Of a stretch of 64,000 nucleotides of DNA, positions 1-9,400 are shown piece after piece. Position 1 is the first letter of the stretch; the number at the start of each line of letters is the position of its first letter. The notes under the pieces were generated by a model, which saw only the letters and a program-made list of their open reading frames with translations, made no database searches and was not told the DNA's origin. The position numbers were made by a program, and so were the translations under genes. Origin of the DNA: Glandiceps talaboti (lineage: Eukaryota; Hemichordata; Enteropneusta; Spengelidae); assembly GCF_964340395.1 (NCBI RefSeq), contig NC_135562.1, positions 21,495,892 to 21,559,891 on the forward strand, given 5' to 3'.

Positions 1-260
1 AAACATTATATCTAGACTACCAAATTAGCAGTAGTCCAGGACACATAGACTACTAAACATTATATCTAGACTACCAAATTAGCAGTAGTCAAGGACACAC
101 AGACTACTAAACATTGTATCTAGACTACCAAATTAGCAGTAGTCCAGGACACAGACTACTAAACATTGTATCTAGACTACCAAATTAGCAGTAGTCAAGG
201 ACACAGACTACTAAACATTGTATCTAGACTACCAAATTAGCAGTAGTCAAGGACGCATAG
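1..260. repeat. Tandem repeat, 50-54 bp unit, cut by left window edge
   Basis: About five copies of a 50-54 bp unit containing ATCTAGACTACCAAATTAGC. Copies differ by small indels (ACACATAGACT, ACACAGACT). The array begins at base 1, so it continues to the left. It lies in the CSE1L intron after coding exon 3 (minus strand). Confidence 0.9.
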
Positions 261-282
261 ACTTATTTTAACTTTTTTTTTC

Positions 283-545
283 ATATGTGAGTGTCTCGTA
301 GGTAGTTATGTTTTCCATTGTTTTTCATATGGTCTCTGTGTTATTAGTTTTTTCTCATCAGATGTACAGCCATTACAGATTGGAAGAACAGTTTTACAAA
401 ATGTATATTGTCTTTTTAAGTTGATGTCAGTTTCCGCATCCAGTATTTCCAGATTTTGAAAAAAATGTCTCGAGTACATAAAAAAAGGTTAGGGTTGGTG
501 TGAAAAACTAGGTGGGGTTGGGTAACCTGAACCAAACAACTTCTG
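283..545 (-). mobile_element. Dispersed repeat, copy 1 (family also at 42180-42600 and 54100-54560)
   Basis: This stretch reappears in reverse orientation at about 42180-42600. Shared blocks include TACAGCCATTACAGATTGGA, a segment on AGTTGATGTCAGTTTCCGCA, and GGTAACCTGAACCAAACAAC. No coding potential is visible and the ends are not clear, so the class is unknown. A run of 16 C follows at 567-582. Confidence 0.7.
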
Positions 546-698
546 CCTTACAAGATTTTCAAACAACCCCCCCCCCCCCCCCAGCCAAAAAATCCTTGCC
601 TACTGGCTTGTTTCAAGGTCGATTCCCAATCAGTATGTGAAGTTAGACAGCCATATTCTTCTTTGAAAGATAATGATGACAATAATGCTTTGACTTAC

Positions 699-800
699 TT
701 GTCTTTGTATCTGTTCTGGCATCTTTAACATCAATCCAACAATCTCTTTCTTAATGGCATCTCTGTCTTCTAGACTTATTTTATTAGGGAAGTCTTCCAA
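699..800 (-). CDS. cse1l: cse1l coding exon 3
   Basis: 34 codons, phase 0 on both sides. The acceptor is GTGTGTGCAG before TTGGAAGAC and the donor is CAA|GTAAGT. The peptide begins LEDFPNKISLEDRDAIKKEI and ends MPEQIQRQ, matching the exportin-2 segment that follows RNWRI. The next exon is outside the window. Confidence 0.95.
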
Positions 801-3800
801 CTGCACACACAATGAATACTCACTATTAAACAAAGCTTACTCCAGAAATCACCACACAATAAATAGTCACTATTAAACATTTAGCTTACTCCAGAAATTA
901 CCACATTTTCAACAATTGTAGTCACACCTTTCTCTAAGTATTACAGGCACTGACTGAGGTAAGCAGGTCAAAGCTGACACGCTGCTTGCCATACTCAAGC
1001 TCAAACACATTCCTTACTCAAACTAGTAATACAGAGGGGTAGGACGCGGCATCGAATAAACCAATCAGGACACTTGGAATCGACCATGTGACCCATGAAT
1101 TTTCTCTCGAAGATTGATACCACCTGTTGCCCTCTTGTGGTGAGATATACATTTCGCATGTTGCAGTACATTGTGGAGTTTGCGGGACATTAAAACAGAT
1201 TGCCAAAACAGCATATTATTTGAAATGAATTGCCAAAACGTCGCGTCTTTTGCGTGGGAAATAAACAAAAACGCAATTGATAATATTTTACTTTAATCAA
1301 TATTTGGTGCCGAAGAGTTGCGGTAGGCTTGAACACACATTTGATTCCGGTCTATATTATTTTCATAAAATTACGTAAAAATAATCATTAAACAGTAGTC
1401 GTCATATCTGTGTCGCTTCAAAATATACCCTTTGAATGAAGGAGAAAACGTAACAACATCATTTGACTGATTAAACAAATACTTGTAAGTTTGCCCAAAA
1501 CAGAAAGAGTCCGTGAATGAGGGAGATGTGGTTTCAATCTTTCGATGAAAAAGAACACCAAAGTGTCCTACCCCTTCTTTTTTAGCAAATGAGCAAATTG
1601 AGTAAATTGAGCAAATGCTGAGCTTGTGGAGGTTGAATTTTCAAATTCCAGTACTTTCATGGATGTTTGCCAAGATTCGTATCATTTGAGCTCGCGATCG
1701 CGCGACAAGACAGAGAAGTAAATTCTACGACTGTTGGGGGGCGCTATTCAATCGGTACACTCCTAGCGCAGCGTCCCACACATTCTATTTATATTCCAAT
1801 GCGATTCGATTGAGTTAAATATATGTATTTCTCTGTGTATTATAATTATATATTAATTAGCGATTCAAGATACTGAAATAATTACAAACAAGAACTTGAC
1901 CGAACTTGTTGTTGTTGTCTTTATTCATGTTATTCAATATTGTTATAGACACCAGAATTGTGGAGTCATGATGGGTGAATGGTTAGCGTAACCGGCTTGG
2001 AATCTACAGGTTGCAGGTTCGAGCCATGTCACACTGCCTGCTGTTTGTTTCTGAGTGGCTAAAGTCCTTGGGCAAGATTTGAACCCAAACTGTGCCTCAG
2101 TCAATCCAGCTGTACAACTGGGGACCTGGTAGGATGTAGGTTGCAATGTGTAGGCTTTAATCCTATGCGCTTAAATGGCTGCAATGGATTGTATGCTCCC
2201 CGGGGAGTTGAGGAAGACTAAAGGGCCATTGTGCCGTTCTGATCCGAGCCAGGGGTAATAATTGTAAAGTGCTTTGAGCACGACGTGGGAAAGCGCTATA
2301 TTATAAGAACCCAACATTCTTCTTCTTATTATTATTATTAATTGTTGCCTCATGCCCTTGGTCTGGTATGTTATTTTCGCATTCTGTGTTTTGTATATTA
2401 ATACATACAATTCAGAGAGCTTTTACAAAAATTGAAAACAAAAATTTCTGAATTTACTTACAATTCTCCAATTTCTTTTGATATAGTTCTTGAACATAAT
2501 AGCAGCTGATACTCTGATGTTTAGTACAGCCTCAGCATTGTCAATAAGATGTAACAGTAGTATGGGATAGCCTGGGTGTCCCTCTACAGATTCCAAGTAC
2601 TTCTCAGCTGGGTGAAGAAAGCGTATAGCATGTCTTTATTTACTACAATAGCCCAGGGATGGTGGATTGCAATTCACTTCGTCCCATTTTCAACTCGTCC
2701 CATTTCAACTCGCCCCAATTTCAACTCGCCCCATTTTCAACTCGCCCCATTTTTAACTCGTCCCATTTTCAACTCGCCCCAACAACACTAGGAAACGTTT
2801 ATAAATCTAAACGATACATGGACTCGAAGTACGTAGCCAGTTGAAGCGTAGCAAATGTAACATTTCGTAGCAGAAAGTGTATGGTAGATCTAGAACTTAT
2901 ACTAGCACAACAACTTTCCTCAGTCATGGAATATCACTTTTCACATTAGGACTTAATGTTTACAACCCAAATAAGAAATAAATATGATAATAACCAGGGA
3001 GAATATTAGTGACTGACACGCTTACGACTTCCGCGCGTACAGGTTTTGGAGACGTGTCTCCTAGATCCTCTCCCTAATTAACGCAACCAAGTATTGTAGT
3101 ATGCGTTTAGCGCAAGTGGTACTTCATTAGTGGAATACGAGATACCACAGACCCTCCAAACTGAGTACTACTAGCTTTGATTTCATATATGCACAGGTAA
3201 ATTATATTGTAAAGAGTTGGGGCGAGTTGAAAATGGGGCGAGTTGAAATTGGGGTGAGTTGAAAATTGGACGAGTTGAGTGGGACGAGTTGAAATGGGAC
3301 GAGTTGAAATTGGGACGAGTTGATCCGTCACCGGGATGGTGTGTAGGGTTGTCTTCACTTACTACAATAGCCCAGGGATGGTGTGTGGGGTTGTCTTCAC
3401 TTACTACAATAGCCCAGGGATGGTGTGTGGGGTTGTCTCATTTACTACAATAGCCCAGGGATGGTGTGTGGGGTTGTCTTCATTTACTACAATAGCCCAG
3501 GGATGGTGTGTGGGGTTGTCTTATTTACTACAATAGCCCAGGGATGGTGTGTGGGGTTGTCTTCATTTACTACAATAGCCCAGGGATGGTGTGTGGGGTT
3601 GTCTTATTTACTACAATATAGCCCAGGGATGGTGTGTGGGGTTGTTTTCACTTACTACAATAGCCCAGGGATGGTGTGTGGGGTTGTCTTATTTACTACA
3701 ATAGCCCAGGGATAGTGTGTGCAAATAAAGGTTGTCTTCATTTACAATAGCCAGGGGTGGTGTGTGCAAATAAATTTTGAAACTGGTGGTCCCCAGACCA

Positions 3801-5483
3801 ATGACTCAAAATATTAATTATCAACTGTGTAGAGCTAGCCTGTAATCAAAATGTCATCGTTACTTGTATTGGATATGTAACTTTCGATAATTATCCACAA
3901 AACAACTTTACCATGCTTTCCTACAACTTTACCATGCTTTCCTGCAATCTTACCATGCTTTTCTACAACTTTACCATGCTTTCTTACAACTTTACCATGC
4001 TTTCCTGCAATTTTACCATGCTTTCCTACAACTTTACCATGCTTTCCTACAACTTTTCCATGCTTTCCTGCAACTTTACCATGCTTTCCTACAACTTTAC
4101 CATGCTTTCCTACAACTTTACCATGCTTTCCTGCAACTTTACCATGCTTTCCTACAATTTTACCATGCTTTCCTACAACTTTACCATGCTTTCCTACAAC
4201 TTTACCATGCTTTCCTACAACTTTACCATGCTTTCCTGCAACTTTACCATGCTTTCCTACAATTTTACCATGCTTTCCTACAACTTTACCATGCTTTCCT
4301 ACAACTTTACCATGCTTTCCTACAACTTTACCATGCTTTCCTGCAACTTTACCATGCTTTCCTACAATTTTACCATGCTTTCCTACAACTTTACCATGCT
4401 TTCCTACAACTTTACCATGCTTTCCTACAACTTTACCATGCTTTCCTACTTGAAAAAACAATGTGAAGCAGAACAAACCAAGTCTGTTTTTGAAATGCAA
4501 GCAGCTAAAAGATGTGTGAAAAGTGTATTATTGTATGAACAAACAAGGACTTTGTCTTTTGATAATGTCACTATAATTTCTATTTGTTACTCTCTGTTGA
4601 TCACATTGACTATTCTATTGGTTAGGCTGGGGAATATTACTGTTGTTATGTCTCATGAGTCAACATAAATATGCACGGAAACAGCATTTAATTGTTTCTT
4701 TTTTTCTGGACAGTCATTGCAAAAACGTAAGGACCTGTGGAAAAAGGTAATATGTCTTGGAACTTGATAAAAGTGTATTACATACTCCCAGCCCATATGT
4801 TAACGGTTCACTTTGGATTAGGATTAAAACCTAGGGCTGAGAACTGGTTGTTTGGCAGAGCATTTCATAGCAGAAAGTGGTGGTTGCACATACAAGTGGT
4901 TTTTGGCTAGATCTAGCATTTATACCAGCACAAATGGGCAACGGTGTCTATTAACTTTCCTCAGCCATGGAATATCACTTTTCACATTAGGACTTATGTT
5001 TACAACCCAAATAATAATTAGTGACTGACAAACTTCTACATACGGGTTTTAGAGACGTGTCTCCTCTCGATCTCCCTAGTTAATGCAGCTGGTTAACGTA
5101 CGTATTTGTACTGTATACCCTGTTTACGGTGCAAATCGTCCTTCATTAGGTCTCCTATAAGTGGAATTTGAGATACGACCAAACTGAGTGCTACTAGCTT
5201 TGATTTCAGCTATGCACAGGTAAATTGTACTGTAAAGAGCTGGGGCGAGTTGAAAATGGGGCGAGTTGAGAAGGGACAAGTTGAAATTGGGATGAGTTGA
5301 TCCGTCACCTTATATGGTACCGTCTGTTATAATGTTAGTAGTACGTTACCCACCTACATTGAGTACCCTTCAAATAAATCTTTGAAAGTCGTACGTACCC
5401 GTTTTTCTTTCATTTAAATCTGCAGATAGAGTCTTCTGCAGGTAGGTTGCTAAAGTTTGCAGATTGGCCTGATTTAGTTCCAT
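699..5483 (-). CDS. cse1l: Exportin-2 (CSE1L/CAS), 5' part: coding exons 1-3, gene continues off left edge
   Basis: Exportin-2 is a HEAT-repeat karyopherin that returns importin-alpha to the cytoplasm as a complex with RanGTP. Three exons are visible on the minus strand: 5483-5399, 2607-2462 and 800-699. They encode about 111 residues and join in phase (1, then 0). The start reads MELNQANLQTLATYLQKTL, very close to the human start MELSDANLQTLTEYLKKTL (recalled). Exon 2 has EKYLESVEG and FKNYIKRNWRI, and exon 3 has FPNKISLEDRDAIKKEIVGL and MPEQIQRQ; both match the human N-terminal importin-beta region in order. The rest of the roughly 970-residue protein lies beyond base 1. The gene is divergent from NUP153 and shares its upstream region. 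Its introns hold a SINE, a hAT-like element and two minisatellites. Confidence 0.95.
801..1952 (-). other. CSE1L intron 2, non-repetitive part
   Basis: Apart from a short direct repeat near 820-900 (TTAAACAAAGCTTACTCCAG and variant), I see no gene, RNA or recognisable element here. It is AT-rich intron. Confidence 0.6.
1953..2342 (+). mobile_element. tRNA-derived SINE, apparently full length
   Basis: The head looks like a tRNA: TGGTTAGCG resembles a polymerase III box A, and GGTTCGAGCC at 2016-2025 fits box B. A tRNA-unrelated body follows, with CAATCCAGCTGTACAACTGG and GGGGACCTGGTAGGATG. The tail has AAAGCGCTATATTATAAGAA and ends in (ATT)n. This tRNA head, body and tail order is typical of metazoan SINEs. 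The body is related to the 77-bp array at 62650-63685. It is inserted in CSE1L intron 2, opposite to transcription. The exact left end is uncertain. Confidence 0.8.
2462..2607 (-). CDS. cse1l: cse1l coding exon 2
   Basis: 146 nt, enters in phase 1 and leaves in phase 0. The acceptor is TTCTTCACCCAG and the donor ATT|GTAAGT. It encodes (A)EKYLESVEG, then IRVSAAIMFKNYIKRNWRI, which corresponds to the importin-beta N-terminal region of exportin-2. Confidence 0.95.
2633..3775. repeat. 42-bp minisatellite split by a transposon
   Basis: The unit contains TACTACAATAGCCCAGGGAT followed by GGTGTGTGGGGTTGTCTTCA. One partial copy lies at 2633-2663 and about ten more at 3333-3775, some shortened to 40 bp or lengthened. 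The hAT-like element at 2664-3332 interrupts one unit. The array sits in CSE1L intron 1. Confidence 0.85.
2664..3332. mobile_element. Non-autonomous hAT-like element with subterminal short repeats
   Basis: The 669-bp element is flanked by the 8-bp direct repeat GGGATGGT (2656-2663 and 3333-3340), which lies inside the interrupted 42-bp unit. Both ends carry inverted clusters of short repeats: CCCATTTTCAACTCG on the left and CGAGTTGAAATGGGA on the right. The right tip is GATCCGTCACC. There is no transposase frame. A related element lies at about 4860-5309. An 8-bp duplication suggests hAT, but the terminal inverted repeat is poorly preserved, so the superfamily is an inference. Confidence 0.7.
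3903..4450. repeat. 21-bp minisatellite, about 26 copies
   Basis: The unit is CTTTACCATGCTTTCCTACAA with a few substitutions. Because 21 is a multiple of 3, long frames stay open on both strands; they read as monotonous heptads and are not credible proteins. It lies in CSE1L intron 1. Confidence 0.95.
4860..5309. mobile_element. Second, shorter copy of the element at 2664-3332
   Basis: It shares interior sequence with the first copy (GGAATATCACTTTTCACATT, GTTTACAACCCAAATAA). It also shares the right end, with repeated GAGTTGAAA/GGGGCGAGTTG blocks and the tip GATCCGTCACC at 5299-5309. The left repeat cluster is missing and no target duplication is visible, so this copy looks 5'-truncated. Confidence 0.65.
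5399..5483 (-). CDS. cse1l: cse1l coding exon 1 with start codon
   Basis: 85 nt, leaving in phase 1 at ACGG|GTACGT. The ATG at 5483-5481 follows GAGCAAAG. The peptide MELNQANLQTLATYLQKTL lines up with the extreme N-terminus of vertebrate exportin-2, which fixes the start. Confidence 0.95.
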
Positions 5484-5991
5484 CTTTGCTCTTTCAATGT
5501 GTCGACTTCACTTCGACTGAAATTCTGAAGTAAGAGGTAAACATAACGGTTAAAATTAACTCTTTGAAACAAAAAAAATACACTATTCGTGATATGATGT
5601 GGAAGACGCATCCCATTACAATCTGAATTATTTTTCGCGTCATGTGCACACTAGTAATACATTTGTTAGCAACATTAGCAAACGGATTTCAGAAATCTGA
5701 CTTAGTACCTCTACATGCCCACTGATTGCTGGCATTGGCCATTACGACATTTTGTCAAACACTGAACAGTGCACTGTCATGTCAAACTTCAAGTTTGTTC
5801 TGATTGATGAAGGAAATTATCAACAAGTCTTTTTTTGTTATTTTGAAATACTGAGATGGGTTTAAATAGTGTATTAGTGATGTTAAAAATTAAATTGACT
5901 TAACACTGAGTGAAAAGTTGGCGAAATGAATTAATAAATTACACACTGGGAGACTCACATGTGCGTATCAGTATCCGCAAGTCGAAATTTC

Positions 5992-6000
5992 AAAATGGCG
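5992..6000 (+). promoter_or_regulatory. YY1-like site
   Basis: AAAATGGCG followed by CC fits the YY1 core ATGGCG. It lies 11 bp from the NRF1-like site in the divergent promoter. Confidence 0.5.
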
Positions 6001-6010
6001 CCGAGCTATT

Positions 6011-6020
6011 TGCGCATGCG
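6011..6020. promoter_or_regulatory. NRF1-like site
   Basis: TGCGCATGCG matches ten bases of the NRF1 palindrome TGCGCATGCGCA. NRF1 sites are frequent in divergent housekeeping promoters. Confidence 0.6.
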
Positions 6021-6251
6021 TGTCGTAAACTGCACCGAAAAAAACCGCAAATGTCATATTGTTGTTGACAAATGGTCTTGCCAAAACTATAACTTGCCTT
6101 TAGAAACTCAAGTATGAAAACATTCACACTTATATCTATACAATTACGATTTTAGTAGCAGGAAAAGGTAAACACTTCCCTATTGACAGACAACAATATT
6201 TCTATCGTTTTCAGAAAACTAATCACATGCAAGCCACCTGACAGATAATGG

Positions 6252-6256
6252 CCAAT
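6252..6256 (+). promoter_or_regulatory. CCAAT box (NF-Y type)
   Basis: GGCCAATCA lies about 160 bp before the nup153 start codon, within the context NF-Y usually binds. Confidence 0.4.
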
Positions 6257-6274
6257 CAAAAACCAGACGGAAAT

Positions 6275-6285
6275 GCCGCCATCTT
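6275..6285 (-). promoter_or_regulatory. YY1-like site
   Basis: On the minus strand this reads AAGATGGCGGC, a full match to the common YY1 promoter motif, about 130 bp upstream of the nup153 ATG. Confidence 0.55.
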
Positions 6286-6413
6286 TATCAGTCCCCTTTG
6301 AAATTAACGCTGCTCGTCGAAATTCATGTGTCTTTTCCCGGAAATTTGAGACATTTTTAGCCGACTCTGTGGTTCTTTTCAGCATCTCGCGGATTTTCCA
6401 TCACTAAAGCATC

Positions 6414-6488
6414 ATGTCTAATCAAGGTGGTGGCAAAATTCGACCAAGGAGGACGTATTCGACAAAGAAGCCCTATGCCAGACCCAAG
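6414..6488 (+). CDS. nup153: nup153 coding exon 1 (start)
   Basis: 25 codons from ATGTCTAATCAAGG to AAG|GTAAGA, leaving in phase 0. The peptide [20 protein letters not shown] resembles the Gly-rich, basic start of vertebrate NUP153 (GGGKIRTRR). No upstream in-frame ATG gives a better match. Confidence 0.85.
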
Positions 6489-9400
6489 GTAAGACTGACC
6501 TTTTGGTCACGTTTCTTGGTGTGCGCGCATGTCGCATGTCATATGTCACAGTAATACACTTCCAATACATTTCCGAGCAATGTAAGTATAAATTGACCCT
6601 TCTAAATTTTTCAGATGACAACGTCTTAAGTAAGGTATTCCCACGTGTTTAACAAAGCTGCGGATGATGAACGGCCCCAGGTGTTAACTTAACGGTACCG
6701 TACCCGCACCGTACATCATCTCCATGTTATCAGTGTTGCTCAAAGCCTCAACGACCACGAGAATAGAAACAAACTGTACAGACATACAGAAATGACAGTC
6801 TTAACTATACGATAATAGGTGTTTTGTGCAACGTACGATTTATAACGTTTGTCTATGAAACAATCTTTTCGGAAATCTTGTCAGCAATTCGTTAGTTAAT
6901 CTATGTAACATAGTGTGTTTGAAGATAACCGTACGTAACTATTTGAATCAAATTTTCAAATAGCTCTACCATCAAATTGTACTATAGTATTGCATTTGTG
7001 TGCTGTTGATGTAATTTGAAATGCCCAGTTTCATAAATTATAAACGTTATTGTAAAAAACGTGAGGGGCAAACTTAATTAAGATAATATTAAATAGTGGA
7101 CACAGTTGCTTCATGTTCACTGACTAAATATATCATATCACCAAACATAAATAAATCTCTTGCCTCTTGGTATGGTCACAGGATGTGAGAATGGCCTAAT
7201 ATGTTAGTGACTGAAGTAACATGTTCATGAGTGAAAATAATACTGAGGGACCTGACATGTTTGCTTTAGTCTAGTTCCTGTATGACACATTGCTTTTACT
7301 ACTATCATCTCAACTTATGTGTACGGAAAGTCCTTATTCTAGCACAGAAATTTGTGCTACTTGGACTACATACAGTATCAACAACTCAACAGATTTAAGA
7401 AATTCACTTGCATTTTTTCTGTTTCTCTTGCACAACATTCTTGTTGCTCTTATTGAAAAACACAGATGTCAAACTTTAATTACCAAAAACATATGCCACA
7501 TTCCAAAGTGAGATAATCAAAAACAGAAAGCCAAGAAGCAGAAAAACCATGAAACCACTTTTCAGTGATCACAAATTTTTATCCAAGCATGCACTATTTT
7601 TGTAACTATAATACAAACTTTTGAGTCACCACCTGAATGAACTTACTGTGTAAATGGCATATTGAAAAATATGAAGAACAACACAAGATATGTAGAAAAG
7701 AAAAGTTATATAAACCTAGACATACTTACTAGTAAGTGAAATACGTCGGACACACTTACAGACTAGTAAGTGAAATACATAGGACACACTTACAGACTAG
7801 TAAGTGAAATACACAGGACACACTTACAGACTAGTAAGTGAAATACATAGGACACACTTACAGACTAGTAAGTGAAATACACAGGACATACTTACAGACT
7901 AATAAGTGAAATACACAGGACATACTTACAGACTAGTAAGTGAAATACATAGGACACACTTACAGACTAGTAAGTGAAATACATAGGACATACTTACAGA
8001 CTAGTAAGTGAAATACACAGGACACACTTACAGACTAGTAAGTGAAATACATAGGACACACTTACAGACTAATAAGTGAAATACACAGGACATACTTACA
8101 GACTAGTAAGTGAAATACATAGGACACACTTACAGACTAGTAAGTGAAATACATAGGACATACTTACAGACTAGTAAGTGAAATACATAGGACACACTTA
8201 CAGACTAGTAAGTGAAATACATAGGACATACTTACAGACTAGTAAGTGAAATACACAGGACATACTTACAGACTAGTAAGTGAAATACATAGGACATATT
8301 TACAGACTAGTAAGTGAAATACATAGGACATACTTACAGACTAGTAAGTGAAATACACAGGACACACTTACAGACTAGTAAGTGAAATACACAGGACATA
8401 CTTACAAACTAGTAAGTGAAATACATAGGACACACTTACAGACTAGTAAGTGAAATACACAGGACATACTTACAGACAAGTAAGTGAAATACATAGGACA
8501 CACTTACAGACTAATAAGTGAAATACACAGGACACACTTACAGACTAGTAAGTGAAATACACAGGACACACTTACAAACTAGTAAGTGAAATACATAGGA
8601 CATACTTACAGACTAATAAGTGAAATACATAGGACATACTTACAGACTAATAAGTGAAATACACAGGACACACTTACAGACTAGTAAGTGAAATACACAG
8701 GACACACTTACAGACCAGTAAGTGAAATACACAGGACATACTTACAGACTAGTCAGTGAAATACACAGGACACACTTACAGACTAGTAAGTGAAATACAC
8801 AGGACATACTTACAGACTAGTAAGTGAAATACACAGGACATACTTACAGACTAGTAAGTGAAATACATAGGACATACTTACAGACTAGTAAGTGAAATAC
8901 ATAGGACACACTTACAGACTAGTAAGTGAAATACATAGGACACACTTACAGACTAATAAGTGAAATACACAGGACATACTTACAGACTAGTAAGTGAAAT
9001 ACACAGGACATACTTACAGACTAGTAAGTGAAATACATAGGACATACTTACAGACTAGTAAGTGAAATACATAGGACATACTTACAGACTAGTAAGTGAA
9101 ATACATAGGACACACTTACAGACTAGTAAGTGAAATACATAGGACATACTTACAGACTAGTAAGTGAAATACATAGGACATACTTACACACTAGTAAGTG
9201 AAATACATAGGACACACTTACAGACTAGTAAGTGAAATACATAGGACACACTTACAGACTAGTAAGTGAAATACATAGGACACACTTACAGACTAGTAAG
9301 TGAAATACATAGGACACACTTACAGACTAGTAAGTGAAATACACAGGACATACTTACAGACTAGTAAGTGAAATACATAGGACACACTTACAGACTAATA

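Larger units (their letters stand above)
5484..6413. promoter_or_regulatory. Shared divergent promoter region of cse1l and nup153
   Basis: 930 bp separate the two start codons, so both 5' UTRs and both promoters must lie here unless an upstream non-coding exon exists. No TATA box stands out. Motifs common in TATA-less housekeeping promoters are present: an NRF1-type palindrome (6011-6020), two YY1-type ATGGCG sites (5992-6000 plus strand, 6275-6285 minus strand) and CCAAT boxes (6252-6256; reverse at 5734-5738). Transcription starts cannot be fixed from sequence. Confidence 0.7.

Noticed and set aside
350-365. CTGATGAG on the minus strand as a second hammerhead
   Set aside because: It is followed by an A-rich stretch with no stem II and no suitable GAAA; the same string in the copy at about 42395 also lacks them.
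630-833. 67-codon minus-strand frame as a single gene
   Set aside because: Only 699-800 is coding (CSE1L exon 3); both ends of the frame run into intron past clear splice sites.
1955-2025. Functional tRNA gene
   Set aside because: The A and B boxes are those of a SINE head; the acceptor and anticodon stems do not pair well and the SINE body follows directly.
3835-4668. Long overlapping frames on both strands (221 and 251 codons)
   Set aside because: They are the 21-bp minisatellite read in frame, inside a CSE1L intron; pure repetition and no domain.
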